The notes: generated from the letters alone by a model not told the origin. A DNA stretch of 48,322 bases from Pirellulaceae bacterium (GCA_022448315.1 JAKVCA010000038.1:1-48322), one strand, 5' to 3'; counted from the first letter of the stretch, positions 19,101-27,915 are shown. Numbers and translations: made by a program.

Positions 19101-19946
19101 TTCTTCTTCACGAAGTCGCTGGGTGACCGCGGGGAGAATGTCCTGTCGGAGGAATTCTCGAAGCTCAGAAGACGATCCCGGGTGGTGAGGAATATCGTAG
19201 GTCAATTTGTAACGGTGCCGTGAGCCGTTCGTGGTATGGCAGTCGATGAAGACGTGTGGATCCACTCGATTGAAGAGTTGAACCAATGCGCGTGTTTCCG
19301 GAGCTTCGAGTTTGATGAAGTCGCGATTGAGGTCCAATCCTGCTGGGGTCTCACGCAGGCCCATGCCGTGGCTAGGTCCAACCTGTCCGGGTCGATGGTT
19401 CGTGCCGAGCCGATCGTTGGCGTCCGCGCTGTAGTTAGGGATGATGTAAAGTTCAGCTTCCTTGAGCCATGGGTGGTCTGGCGTTTGCGCGAGGGTCCGC
19501 AGGAGTTGCAAAATCGCCTCTTTGCCAGCGCACTCTCCCGAGTGAATATTGCCGATCAGAACGACTCGCAAGCGGTCATCATCTTCAGCCGGTGATGAAT
19601 CCTGCTGCTCCGGTGCGACCTGCACGCACCAGATCGATCTTTGTTCATCCGTTCTACCGATTTCATAGAGCTGAAGATGGGGTGAACGATCAGCGATGGC
19701 TTTCAGATAGTCCTCGACCTGCCGGGACGTCGAGGTCGCCTGATACTGGCTTACTTCAGCAATCGTCTCGGGCCATGGTTCTTCCTCGGCTGCGTCCTGC
19801 ACAATGACCTTCTTCGCGATGACGTTCTCCGGGAGGGCCTGACCGGGAGTCGCTGTTGGAATGATCCAGAGGGATAATGAGAGGCCGCAAATCCAAAGAA
19901 TGCTTGTCGCTGTAGAGCAAGTCGAGAAGCGGTGAAGCGAGTGCAT
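16161..19946 (-). CDS. Secreted two-domain peptidase: M14 zinc carboxypeptidase fused to DPP-IV-like S9 peptidase
   Basis: A 1261-residue protein with an N-terminal signal or anchor (hydrophobic about residues 14-36). Residues about 60-350 form an M14 carboxypeptidase: zinc ligands H135 and E138 in NIHSGE, H237 in FIDCHTTNGS, and catalytic E324 in ILSEAYSY. A linker of about 300 residues follows. Residues about 640-1000 form a beta-propeller with DWVYQEELYGR; its E728-E729 pair matches the Glu pair by which DPP-IV holds the substrate N-terminus. Residues about 1010-1261 form the alpha/beta-hydrolase with S1132 (GWSYGGYM), D1206 (HGAMDDNVH) and H1238 (SRHGVS). All catalytic residues are present in both halves, so both should be active. 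The substrate is probably peptide taken from outside. The frame is continuous with no sign of an assembly join; the closest simpler descriptions would be two separate proteins. Confidence 0.9.
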   Translation of the reverse strand: MHSLHRFSTCSTATSILWICGLSLSLWIIPTATPGQALPENVIAKKVIVQDAAEEEPWPETIAEVSQYQATSTSRQVEDYLKAIADRSPHLQLYEIGRTDEQRSIWCVQVAPEQQDSSPAEDDDRLRVVLIGNIHSGECAGKEAILQLLRTLAQTPDHPWLKEAELYIIPNYSADANDRLGTNHRPGQVGPSHGMGLRETPAGLDLNRDFIKLEAPETRALVQLFNRVDPHVFIDCHTTNGSRHRYKLTYDIPHHPGSSSELREFLRQDILPAVTQRLREEEQIDTFYYGNFNRDRTRWSTYGYEPRYSTEYAGLRGILGILSEAYSYATYQERIDASRVFVKAIIDRCIELKPQVINVTRKAKTELPPQRKVPLTAELAPFDTPTTILGYGEGDQPQDVEVEFWGRYQSGTIATLPEEYWLTPDQSWVAERLAWHGLPVYILKESAVRSVQRWVIEEVEVASRPFQGHRRPAALTSIETIRQEFPAGTFVLKTAQGGRLLASLLEPEASDSLLSWNFFDEFLERGTSLPYFRVSEATPTDSLTLLGKIRPSERLTLDKIFGPGGQVNYSGERQTFSWEKGDDWYRQSLDGRTTRTEAATGNRARVEPAIDERSTAEALAKLEKLSPDAAEKLAKTQGTLGPRGDGRLYLHDGDLIYVSHETGLARWLTQTNEKEELAEIDPTESRVAYVRSNNLYVNSLAEEGSERRLTNDGSQTLFNGKLDWVYQEELYGRGNFKGFWWSPSGRFIAFLKLDEGAVQQFTVTDHIPTRQTLEITAYPKAGDPNPTVSIGIVDVVTGEVQWLDLTDSQTPEPLISRVGWNPEKDQLVYQVQDRVQTFLDLNVASLNDEIWQATRWFRESSPAWIESPGQPRWLEDGSFLWLSSRSGTQQIYHYDPMGQLQRVITKGPGEVRDLLKIDEQRQEVWVSATFDSKIERHTYRVSLNGKKRERVTEWGWDHTTRISPSGNFLIDTCSRANQPAQTRLLDRKGNLQRLLNPNVPDRLRHVQISSPEFMQVETRDGYRLDAMLIVPPDFDPSKKYPVLVHVYSGPQAPTVRNAWRGSTYLWHQLLAQQGYIIWMCDNRSSTYGGVESAWPIHRNLGTKELSDIEDGLDWLITHDWVDEKRIGIWGWSYGGYMTAYALTHSKRFKAGIAGAPVTDWANYDTIYTERYMGRPQENAAGYESSSVVKAAGDLHGKLLLIHGAMDDNVHLTNTMQLAYELQKSGKEFQLMIYPKSRHGVSQPDLRRHMRGVMTDFLKLNL

Positions 19947-19991
19947 CGGTTCTTCCAGAGTACGAGGTGGGGAGTGAGAGGTTCCGCAGGC

Positions 19992-20564
19992 TCAATGAAC
20001 GACCTTCTTCTTTTTCAGCTCAAAGTAACATTTCATGCACGCTGACGTGTCGGCCATCGCGTCATGGGCCGATTCGAATTCGGTACCAAAAAGCTTCAGA
20101 TGCAATTCGGTCAACGTCGGCCATTTGTAGCCGTATTTTCCGGGGATTCGACAATACTCCGTCCCTTCTCGCATCGTGCAGATCGAGCGGCGAGTGACCA
20201 GCGTGTTGACCCAGCCTTGCCTCAGGATTTCAGCGCCGACCACGTTCAGATCAAAAGAGATGTTATGGCCCACCACGTCGGTGGCTTCTTCGATGGCCGA
20301 CCGAAACTCTTCGAGTGTCTCGCCAAGGGGTTCGCCATGTCTGAGTGCGTATTCGGTCGTGATGCCGTGTTGTCGAGTTGCGCCGGGGCTGATGGCGAAT
20401 CCTTCCGGCGCGACGATTCGACAACTTCGTTTCTGCTCGGTTCCATTCTCGTCCGTCAGAATCCAGCCCAATTGAACGAGTCGTGGCCAATTCGACACAT
20501 CCGACGCGGGAGCGTCCCACCGTCGGGGTAGACCGGAAGTTTCCGTATCAAAAAACAGGTGCAC
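19992..20564 (-). CDS. DEDDh 3'-5' exonuclease (DnaQ-like)
   Basis: A 190-residue stand-alone exonuclease domain of the DnaQ/RNase T superfamily. ExoI is FFDTETSGLP (D6, E8), ExoII is VVGHNISFDLNVVGAE, and ExoIII is SAHDAMADTSA with the His and Asp of the DEDDh type. The YKWPTLTELHLKLFG segment is the region that normally precedes ExoIII. It has no polymerase, BRCT or UvrC-like GIY-YIG part. It could serve in proofreading, repair or RNA trimming; which cannot be told from sequence. The start at 20564 gives MHLFFDTETSG, right for the family. It lies between the peptidase fusion and the NHL protein, with no clear functional link. Confidence 0.88.
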   Translation of the reverse strand: MHLFFDTETSGLPRRWDAPASDVSNWPRLVQLGWILTDENGTEQKRSCRIVAPEGFAISPGATRQHGITTEYALRHGEPLGETLEEFRSAIEEATDVVGHNISFDLNVVGAEILRQGWVNTLVTRRSICTMREGTEYCRIPGKYGYKWPTLTELHLKLFGTEFESAHDAMADTSACMKCYFELKKKKVVH

Positions 20565-20679
20565 GCAAACCTCGACATTCTGTTGGGCGAAGTCGACTCA
20601 AAAATACGACTTGGACTTTGTCAGAGCAGCCTCTGCGGGGGGACCGTTTCCCGAGGGATTCGCGTTGCCGCTCGAGAGC

Positions 20680-22887
20680 CTAGAAACCAGGGTTCACCTG
20701 GAGTGGGATGGAGCCTTTCACCCTGTCGCTTCTGGGTTCTGCGGTGAACGGAACCGTCCAGACCACACTGCCGACTTTGCAAAGACCCTCTCCACCTTTC
20801 TGGCAGTAGTAATAGTTTGTCGAGATTTGCACCGTTCCAGAACCTGACTTGGTCACTGGAATACTGACTTCGAACGAATCGAGCGGTGGATCGACCCGGA
20901 CTGCGTTTTCCGGCAAGCGACTCGTATCGACGACGCCCGAATTGCTGCTGCCGTCCACGTAGTAAGCCATCGGGGCGATGGGGTTGATTTTCCAAGCTGC
21001 CGGCAGAACAAACTCGACATCGAAGGTGACTTTTCCATCAACAACCTTCACGGATTGTGGGTCCAGTTTTACCTGTTCAGCAGAGGCAAAGCTGGGTCGT
21101 TCGGCCGGTGGTTTGCTCGGTGGCTCCAGCCCTTGAATTTCCAGAGTCTCGGTTGCGCCGCTCTTGGGATCAATGACTCGGATCGCATGGTTGTTTGTGT
21201 CGGCCACATAGATCTTGCCGCCACAAAAATGGAGGCCCGCCGGCTCATCAAAACGTGCGGGTTGGTCGGTCATGCCCGGCTCTCCATCGCCCGCAAGCGT
21301 TGAAGTGGCACCCGTCTTGGCATCCATGATCTTGATTTTGTTGTTGTAGGTGTCCGCCACGTAAAGCATGCCTTCGTCGTAGGTGACGCCGATGCAATGC
21401 TGCAGCAGGACTCGCTCGCGATCACCATCTCGATCGCCGAAGGTGAAAAGACGAGCGTTGGGGAGTTTCGAGGTTCCGACAACCGTTCGGACTTTTCCGT
21501 TGGGGTCAAAGGGCACTGCCCGGATCGAGCTTCCTTCGCTGTCCGCAACGTACAACCAGTTTTCGTCCGCTGCCAATCCACTAGGCTGCGCAAAAGATGC
21601 GAAACCAAGATCATAGGGGCGACGCGGAAGGAGTGGCCCGTCCACGATGTCTTCTCGTGCGTTACCCGCGTAGGGATAGATTTCTGATTCGTTAAGGGGC
21701 ATCTTCCAGATCATGTGCGGTCCTGCCATGGCGATGTAGAGTTCATCGTCTCGAATCAAGAGGGCCCAAGGGCTGGCGATGCTCGTTGTCTTCGGTTTAC
21801 CGGACCATCGAAGGGGAAGGCGTCCCGAGTTACCGATTCGCTCCATGCCAGGAAAAGGGGAGTTGGCTTGCTTGCCAGTGCCCGCAATCGTCTTGACCGT
21901 CTTCTCGACCAAGTTGATTTTTCGAATCAGGTGGTTCTCGGTATCGGCAACATAAAGCCGGTCGCCACGCAGGACCATACCTTGGGGTTTGTTGAATTGC
22001 GCTGTCGAATAGTCGCCATCTCGGGCACCCACAACTCCGGACCCAATAACGTCGATCAGCTTGCCTTCCAGATCTGAAATGACAATACGATTGTGGGTAC
22101 TGTCTGCAATAAAGAGTCGATTGGAGTCTGCGTCACCGAGAACTTTCCCGGGAAATCTCAATGGTGTCGCAGGCGCGTCGACCGCATGGAGGTCAAAATG
22201 CGTGGGAGTGTCGTCGAGCAGTCCTTTCTTTCGATAATAGGGCAACGCTTCTTTCAGAATGCCGTCGATGACCGCCGCTTTGGTTTCTCCGCTTTTGATC
22301 CAAACCGCTTGTCCAGCAGGATCGATAAGTAGCAGCGTGGGCCATGCGTTGACACCAATGCTTCGCCAGATCTCGAGTTCTGGGTCGTTGACGACAGGGT
22401 GCTCGATCTCATGCCGCAAAATCGCATCTTTGATGTTGTCCACATTTTTCTCGGTTTCGAATTTGGCCGAGTGGACTCCGATGACCACCAGTTCGTCCGG
22501 ATATTTCTGCTCAAGCTTCTTCAACTCAGGAAGGATGTGCATGCAGTTGATGCAGCAGTACGTCCAAAAGTCCATCAGAACAAATTTGCCGCGTAAATCT
22601 TTCATTCGAATTTTACCACTTGTGTTCAGCCATTCGGCAGATTCGGGAAATTCGAAGGGAAAGTCGATGCGGCGTTGGAAAGGGTGATCTGAGTCTTGAG
22701 GTTCTGGGGTCTCAGGTGAGGTTGTCGCCGTGTAGCGAATCACCTCGGACGTGTTCGGATCGCCAACTTTGAAATTTTCTTTGTATGCAGGCCTAACGGG
22801 GCCAAGCCAGGTACTGAGGGCGATTACCAGAGCCAGCACAACGCTTGAGGTTCCAACCAGAATTACGGCTTTCATCGTCTTACTCAT
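20680..22887 (-). CDS. NHLRC2-like protein: membrane-anchored thioredoxin domain plus NHL beta-propeller
   Basis: A 735-residue protein with an N-terminal membrane segment (about residues 6-27), a TlpA/AhpC-like thioredoxin domain (about 70-220), NHL repeats (about 245-620) and a C-terminal beta-sandwich (about 640-720). The redox motif is in FWTYCCINCMHILPEL; C112-I-N-C115 is the CxxC pair and the CCINC form is that of animal NHLRC2. Propeller blades are marked by repeats such as LYVADTENHLIRKI, LYVADTYNNKIKI and IYVADTNNHAIRVI. The C-terminal part, containing YYYCQKGGEGLCKV, resembles the thiol-interchange N-domain family. The start at 22887 is chosen because GAGG lies about 9 bp upstream and the anchor follows at once. 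The thioredoxin domain probably works outside the cytoplasmic membrane; substrate unknown. Confidence 0.88.
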   Translation of the reverse strand: MSKTMKAVILVGTSSVVLALVIALSTWLGPVRPAYKENFKVGDPNTSEVIRYTATTSPETPEPQDSDHPFQRRIDFPFEFPESAEWLNTSGKIRMKDLRGKFVLMDFWTYCCINCMHILPELKKLEQKYPDELVVIGVHSAKFETEKNVDNIKDAILRHEIEHPVVNDPELEIWRSIGVNAWPTLLLIDPAGQAVWIKSGETKAAVIDGILKEALPYYRKKGLLDDTPTHFDLHAVDAPATPLRFPGKVLGDADSNRLFIADSTHNRIVISDLEGKLIDVIGSGVVGARDGDYSTAQFNKPQGMVLRGDRLYVADTENHLIRKINLVEKTVKTIAGTGKQANSPFPGMERIGNSGRLPLRWSGKPKTTSIASPWALLIRDDELYIAMAGPHMIWKMPLNESEIYPYAGNAREDIVDGPLLPRRPYDLGFASFAQPSGLAADENWLYVADSEGSSIRAVPFDPNGKVRTVVGTSKLPNARLFTFGDRDGDRERVLLQHCIGVTYDEGMLYVADTYNNKIKIMDAKTGATSTLAGDGEPGMTDQPARFDEPAGLHFCGGKIYVADTNNHAIRVIDPKSGATETLEIQGLEPPSKPPAERPSFASAEQVKLDPQSVKVVDGKVTFDVEFVLPAAWKINPIAPMAYYVDGSSNSGVVDTSRLPENAVRVDPPLDSFEVSIPVTKSGSGTVQISTNYYYCQKGGEGLCKVGSVVWTVPFTAEPRSDRVKGSIPLQVNPGF

Positions 22888-23161
22888 ATCTCTAGTCCTC
22901 GACTGAACGATTCCAAGGAGTGATTTTCTTCCATCTTGCCGTGATACGGGTAACCGTATTGTTGTTGTCAGTGACTTCGTTGAAAGTCTTTTCATTGACA
23001 ACCGTGAGCAAACCTCACCTCTCTGCATTGTCACGGATGACAGGAACTTCGGCAACACGATGGCCCTGTAGAAATTATTCGGAGACCGAGTCGGGGCTCG
23101 CTTTCAATCGCGGCGATTTTACCCCCTTGGCGAAGCTTAATGGGCGCGTCATGCTGCAGAC

Positions 23162-24436
23162 ATGAATCGTAAAGTGGGCATTTTAAACCAAGTTGACAAA
23201 TCGCCGACCCCAGAACGGGTCTATGGTCGTTGGTTTTTGTCTGCCTATGTTTCAAATACCACATTGATGCTCGCGGTCAGCTTGATGTTCCGTTACTCCG
23301 ACTTTGTCGCCTCCATTGGCGGTAATGCCGCAGACTTGGGGTGGATTACAGGCCTCGGAACCGCGGGAGCTCTGTGTGTGAGGGTCATCCAGGGAGATGC
23401 GATTGACCGGCTTGGCGTGCGAGTCTTCTGGGGTATTTCCATGGGTTCATATGTTCTGAGTCTGGTTCTACACACTCAGATACAAACGGTCACGGGGATT
23501 CCGGTCTATCTCGTCTGCTTTTTAATGTATGCAAGCCTTGCGGGTGCGTTGGGAAGTTCGATCACTTTTGTGTCGCTTCAGGCACCACGACATCGAGTGA
23601 CCGAAGTGATTGGAATGCTGGGGTCATCGGGATTTCTCGGGATGGCCGTTGGGCCGATCATTGGCGATATGATTTACGCTCAGGAGAACTCGTTGGATTC
23701 AGAGGACACTCTATTTATCTGGAAGGTTCACCAATTGATGTGGACTGCGGCCGCATTTGGAACCGTCTCTTGGGTCAGTGCCATCGCGGCAACGTGGGGA
23801 GCAGCAGGGCGTCCGCAACACATACCCCGACGCCCACCCAGTTACCTTCTCGTTCGCAAGTATCAGCCCGGCTTTTTGCTTGTGGTTTCCGCAGGCATGG
23901 GGTTGGGGATTGGCCTCTTCCAAGTTTTTGTCCGCCCATTTGCCGGACACATCGGCGTCGAACATTTGCGTGTCTTTTTTTTGACCTACAGTCTTGTGGC
24001 GTTCACGGTCAGGTTGTCCACAGGAACCCTGCCAGCTCGGCTGGGTGAAAACAGGATGATCTATATCGGCTTTGCCACCATGGCGCTCGCGATGCTTAGT
24101 TTCGTATTGGTTCAGTCCGAATGGGGCCTGATTTTACCCGCATGTATTGCCGGGACGGCCCACGCGTTTCTCTTTCCTGCCGTGATCGCATCGGGTTGCT
24201 TTGCTTTTCCAACCAGGTATCGCGGACTTGCAACCACCTTGATGTTGGCCATGTTTGACTTCGGAAACTTGATTGGCCGCCCGCTACTAGGGCAATCCGT
24301 CGGTTGGTTTGATGCTTTGGGATGGGACGGGTATCGGATGATGTTTGTCACCGTGGCTTGTCTTCTCGCAGGCATCGCCGTTGCCTTCGCAGTCACCAAT
24401 CGTCGATCATCCGGAAATCGACCGAGCGAGGCCTGA
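23162..24436 (+). CDS. MFS transporter
   Basis: A 424-residue polytopic membrane protein with about 12 hydrophobic segments, beginning after a polar N-terminus (RWFLSAYVSNTTLMLAVSL). The loop between segments 2 and 3 carries GDAIDRLGVRVFWG, a variant of the MFS loop-2-3 motif. The central cytoplasmic loop (WGAAGRPQHIPRRPP) separates the two six-helix halves. I cannot assign a substrate. It diverges from the NHL/thioredoxin gene across 274 bp. ATG 23162 has no clear ribosome binding site, so the start could lie a little downstream. The next gene on the strand is 457 bp away, so it is probably transcribed alone. Confidence 0.85.
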   Translation: MNRKVGILNQVDKSPTPERVYGRWFLSAYVSNTTLMLAVSLMFRYSDFVASIGGNAADLGWITGLGTAGALCVRVIQGDAIDRLGVRVFWGISMGSYVLSLVLHTQIQTVTGIPVYLVCFLMYASLAGALGSSITFVSLQAPRHRVTEVIGMLGSSGFLGMAVGPIIGDMIYAQENSLDSEDTLFIWKVHQLMWTAAAFGTVSWVSAIAATWGAAGRPQHIPRRPPSYLLVRKYQPGFLLVVSAGMGLGIGLFQVFVRPFAGHIGVEHLRVFFLTYSLVAFTVRLSTGTLPARLGENRMIYIGFATMALAMLSFVLVQSEWGLILPACIAGTAHAFLFPAVIASGCFAFPTRYRGLATTLMLAMFDFGNLIGRPLLGQSVGWFDALGWDGYRMMFVTVACLLAGIAVAFAVTNRRSSGNRPSEA

Positions 24437-24893
24437 ACCAAGGGCGAGCCTAAGATCTGGAGGAGATTCCAGCATGGCTCAGCCAAGAGTCACGTGAGTT
24501 TGACCATCCGACGTTGCCCTCGGAGTCTGGGTATAAATCCAACCGCCCGTAATCGATCTTTTACTGCCGTCACTTCAGGCGATGCAACCTTCGCTGCGGT
24601 CAAACGTTTTGAAGCGGGGGGCCGACGGATTGTTTTGAGGCCAGTCGCGTGAATCATTCAATCAGAATGTCGATGAAGTTATCTTCATGAAACGGTCGGG
24701 TAAGGTTGAATTCCATCACGAATTGATTCACAAAGGCATCCCACGTTAGATCCAATGGAGGATCCCTTCGGCGTTGAGATCCGCGTGGCCATTTCCAAGC
24801 ACTGAATGACGTTGTTGGTTTGCAGGTAAGACGCGTCGTTGCTTGGACGGCATGTCGTAGCGATGCATGGCTCGAGATAGGTGAACAACTCCA
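24437..24893. other. Intergenic region with a possible decayed minus-strand reading frame
   Basis: No intact gene is supported in these 457 bp. On the minus strand near 24655-24760 a short frame encodes DLTWDAFVNQFVMEFNLTRP and ends EDNFIDILIE before a stop; it reads like the C-terminus of a protein, but upstream continuation in that frame has no start with a ribosome binding site and low coding character. It may be a gene remnant. Confidence 0.3.
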
Positions 24894-26249
24894 ATGATGA
24901 CGTCCCTGAGGGATTTTCGAAAAGCGGCTCTCCCACTTTTCGGATTATCGTTTTTCTTCCTGAGCGGATGTCGACCTGAAGATCCCGTCCAAAAAACGTT
25001 TACGAACGAGCCTTTAGGAACTGAGACCCAAGTGCAGTCGGTCAGAGTTGCACGCGATTGGCCCACGCTTTTCGGGCCCTATGGCAACAGCGAGATACCA
25101 AGAGACGTTGATTTTCTCCGCCTCAAGGACGAATTGTCTCGCGAAAAATGGCGAATCGCGATTGGGACGGGCTACTCGTCCCCTGTGATCAGCGCGGGGC
25201 AAGTCACCGTCACCATGCGCATCGCGGACGAAGAAGTGGTGCGAAGCTATGATCTCGATCAAGGCCAAGTCAAGTGGGAAGCCCGCTGGCCCACCTCGTT
25301 CGAGTGTCCCTACGACTACTCAAACGGCCCAGCGAGTACGCCTTTACTTGTCGATGGTCGTCTCTATGTTCTGGGGGCTGAGGGTGCGATGCGGTGCTTC
25401 GATATCCTTACCGGTGAGCTAGTGTGGGGACGACATCTTATGAATGCAGGAGATTTTTCAGTTGGCCCATTCGGTTTGGGGAGCAGCCCTCAGATAGCTG
25501 GAGAACATGTGATCTTTCAGGTGGGGCAGGCAGACCAGCACGGTTGCCTTATGGCGATCAATCGCTCGACGGGCGAGACGGTCTGGACGGCCGTTGAAGC
25601 AGCTGCAAGCTGTTCCACTCCTGTCATTTTTGAGAGGAATGGGAAGGTGATGTTGATCGCGCTCACCGATCTTGGATTGGTGAGTGTGGATGCTCGGGAT
25701 GGCGAGGTCTTGGGCGAATACCCGTTTAGGTCAAGGATTCCTCTCCAAATTAATGCCACGACCCCAGTGCGGCAGCACTCTAAACTATGGGTCTCCGCCT
25801 ACGGGCTGGGAACAACCGCCCTTGAGATCGCAAGCGACGGAGCCTTGGCGAAACTTTGGTCCCATAAAAGGTCGTTGGATAGCCAGTACAATAACCTCTT
25901 AATGAGGCCCGAGGGCTTGATTGGATTTTCGGCGAGAGGCCATGATTTGACCTGTATCGATCCGAGAGACGGAACAGTAATTTGGCAACTCGCGTGCCCC
26001 AGCGGACGAGGCAACTCGATCACGGCAGGCAACCAATTACTGGTGTTAGGTGAAACTGGCATTATCAGCGTCGTCTTACTTGAGGCCGATTCTGCACGCG
26101 TTCTCTATTCGTCCTCCGCGCCCGTTCTGCGGGGCCGCTGCTTCTCCATGCCTGCCTATTCTCAAGACACGCTTGTTTTGAGAAGTGATCAGGAACTTGT
26201 CGGTTTGCATTTACCCACCCGCTCGAACGACAAACGCGTGTCCGAGTAG
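24894..26249 (+). CDS. PQQ-like beta-propeller lipoprotein
   Basis: A 451-residue exported protein with a lipobox: the hydrophobic signal ends FFFLSGCRPE, with C26 as the lipid-modified cysteine. The rest is a WD/PQQ-type propeller. Blade motifs include YDLDQGQVKWEARWP, FDILTGELVWGRHL, INRSTGETVWTAVE and IDPRDGTVIWQLACP. Related planctomycete proteins are annotated as outer membrane protein assembly factor BamB-like or PQQ repeat proteins. There are no quinoprotein dehydrogenase residues that I can point to, so an enzyme role is unlikely. It may be a scaffold in the envelope, but that is inference. ATG 24894 and the next codon ATG 24897 are both possible starts. Confidence 0.85.
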   Translation: MMTSLRDFRKAALPLFGLSFFFLSGCRPEDPVQKTFTNEPLGTETQVQSVRVARDWPTLFGPYGNSEIPRDVDFLRLKDELSREKWRIAIGTGYSSPVISAGQVTVTMRIADEEVVRSYDLDQGQVKWEARWPTSFECPYDYSNGPASTPLLVDGRLYVLGAEGAMRCFDILTGELVWGRHLMNAGDFSVGPFGLGSSPQIAGEHVIFQVGQADQHGCLMAINRSTGETVWTAVEAAASCSTPVIFERNGKVMLIALTDLGLVSVDARDGEVLGEYPFRSRIPLQINATTPVRQHSKLWVSAYGLGTTALEIASDGALAKLWSHKRSLDSQYNNLLMRPEGLIGFSARGHDLTCIDPRDGTVIWQLACPSGRGNSITAGNQLLVLGETGIISVVLLEADSARVLYSSSAPVLRGRCFSMPAYSQDTLVLRSDQELVGLHLPTRSNDKRVSE

Positions 26250-26594
26250 GTGCGGGGACGTCATTCGCGTGGCAAAGGGGTGAATTCTGTCCACCGGGTA
26301 AGGGAGGACCGCATGCGAAAATGCGTTTTGTGAAAATGGCAAAGATGAGTCGACTTTTCCGGTCGCGTTGTCCTTACCACGCACCGTCAGATTTTTGAAT
26401 TCGCCCGGCTGGATGTTCGACAATCAATACTAATATCCGCCGTCGTAGGCGCGATGACTTTGCAATCCGGAGTAGATTTGTATTTGTCTGCGGTCTTTTG
26501 TCAAGACAGCGTACAGTGTGATTGGGGTTAGTAAAACACACTTGTTGCACGGCGAGTCGTCTCTCCCACGAACGGAAGTTTAGGAGATTGGGAC
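26250..26594. other. Leader and promoter region of the porin gene
   Basis: These 345 bp hold no gene I can support. The AT-rich part 26455-26530 is the likely promoter zone (TTGCAA at 26460, TTGTCA near 26498), but no pair with correct spacing stands out. AGGAG lies about 9 bp before the porin ATG. Confidence 0.4.
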
Positions 26595-27857
26595 ATGAAA
26601 GTGAATTGGAGGTCAGCTGTCTTCTCGACCGTCCTTGCTTTTGCGGGATATCAGACAGCTCAGGCTCAAACGCCTTCTTACAACATTTCCGACTCAGCAG
26701 TTCAATACACCTCGACTGCTTACCTCGGAGATGACTGTGCAGTAGATCCTGTTGCAGACTGCACAGATGATGGCTGCACCAGCCTTGGCTCTTCATGCGA
26801 GCCTTGGAAATTGTTTGACGTCAACTACGGATGTCGCAAAGTCGACGTCGGTGGTTGGATCAGTGGTGGTGTCACCGTTGCCGACCACAATGTGGCAGAC
26901 ACTGCACCTATGCCCTTCGTCAATCCAGTTGACGAAGTACTGCTCAACCAAGCTTGGATTTACGCCGAGCGAGCCGCCGACACGGGCGGATGTGGTTTCG
27001 ATTGGGGTTACCGAGTCGATTATGTCTTCGGTGCTGATGCTCCTGACACCCAAGCCTTCGGCGACAGTGGTTGGGATTTCGGTTGGAACACCAATGCCAA
27101 TTATGGTTCAGCGATTCCTCAGTTGTACGGTACTGTTGCTTACAACAATCTGTCTGTAAACATCGGTCACTTCTACACGACGATCGGATACGAAGTGGTT
27201 CCCGCGACGGGCAACTTCTTCTACTCGCACGCTTACACCATGAACTACGGCGAGCCGTTCACGCACACCGGTTTCCTAGGTAGCTACGCTGCCAACGACA
27301 ATCTGACCGTTTACGGTGGTTACACCTTCGGTTGGGACAGCGGCTTCGATAACTTCCTCGACGCCCACACCTTCCTCGGTGGATTTTCGTTCTCCGTTTC
27401 AGACAATGTCGCTTTGACCTACATGACGACCGCAGGAAGCTTCGGCGTTGGTCTAGGCAACATTTACATGCACAGCATCGTTGCAACTGTCGCCATGTCT
27501 GACGATCTGGAATACGTGATGCAGAGCGATTACGGTACCAACACCGAAGTCGGCGAAGCGACCGGTAACGAATGGTACGGAATCAATCAGTACCTGTTCT
27601 ACACCATGAATGACGCTTGGAAATTGGGTGCTCGTTACGAAATCTTCCGCGATGAAGCGGGAACGGCTGGAGGGAGCCGAATCGGTAACGGTTCCGAGAC
27701 TTACAGCGCTGCGTCCCTCGGACTCAACTGGTTGCCTCACTCCAACGTGACAGTTCGACCTGAATTGCGATGGGATTGGGTCAACGAAGGCTCCGGTGCT
27801 TACGGTGGCAACAACAGCTTGTTCACCATGGGTGTCGACGCGATCTTCACTTTCTAA
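26595..27857 (+). CDS. Outer-membrane beta-barrel porin (BBP2/OmpL-like)
   Basis: A 420-residue exported protein with a clear signal peptide cleaved after AQA (about residue 24). A Cys-containing linker (DDCAVDPVADCTDDGCTS) follows, then a barrel of alternating strands rich in Gly, Tyr, Trp and Asn (VGGWISGGVTV, NLSVNIGHFYTTIGYEV, LTVYGGYTFGWDSGF, WKLGARYEIFRDE). It ends in VDAIFTF with a terminal Phe, the usual outer-membrane insertion signal. This layout fits the putative beta-barrel porin-2 family common in planctomycetes. Ribosome binding site AGGAG and a strong terminator flank it, so it is a single-gene transcript, probably highly expressed. The transported solute is unknown. Confidence 0.85.
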   Translation: MKVNWRSAVFSTVLAFAGYQTAQAQTPSYNISDSAVQYTSTAYLGDDCAVDPVADCTDDGCTSLGSSCEPWKLFDVNYGCRKVDVGGWISGGVTVADHNVADTAPMPFVNPVDEVLLNQAWIYAERAADTGGCGFDWGYRVDYVFGADAPDTQAFGDSGWDFGWNTNANYGSAIPQLYGTVAYNNLSVNIGHFYTTIGYEVVPATGNFFYSHAYTMNYGEPFTHTGFLGSYAANDNLTVYGGYTFGWDSGFDNFLDAHTFLGGFSFSVSDNVALTYMTTAGSFGVGLGNIYMHSIVATVAMSDDLEYVMQSDYGTNTEVGEATGNEWYGINQYLFYTMNDAWKLGARYEIFRDEAGTAGGSRIGNGSETYSAASLGLNWLPHSNVTVRPELRWDWVNEGSGAYGGNNSLFTMGVDAIFTF

Positions 27858-27882
27858 GATCGTCCGTCTTCTCCAAAAAAAG

Positions 27883-27915
27883 AACGCCGCTCTGTCATGC
27901 AGGGCGGCGTTTTTT
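27883..27915 (+). terminator. Rho-independent terminator after the porin gene
   Basis: A 12-bp stem with one wobble pair (27883-27894 with 27900-27911) and a 5-nt loop runs into six T residues. Confidence 0.92.
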
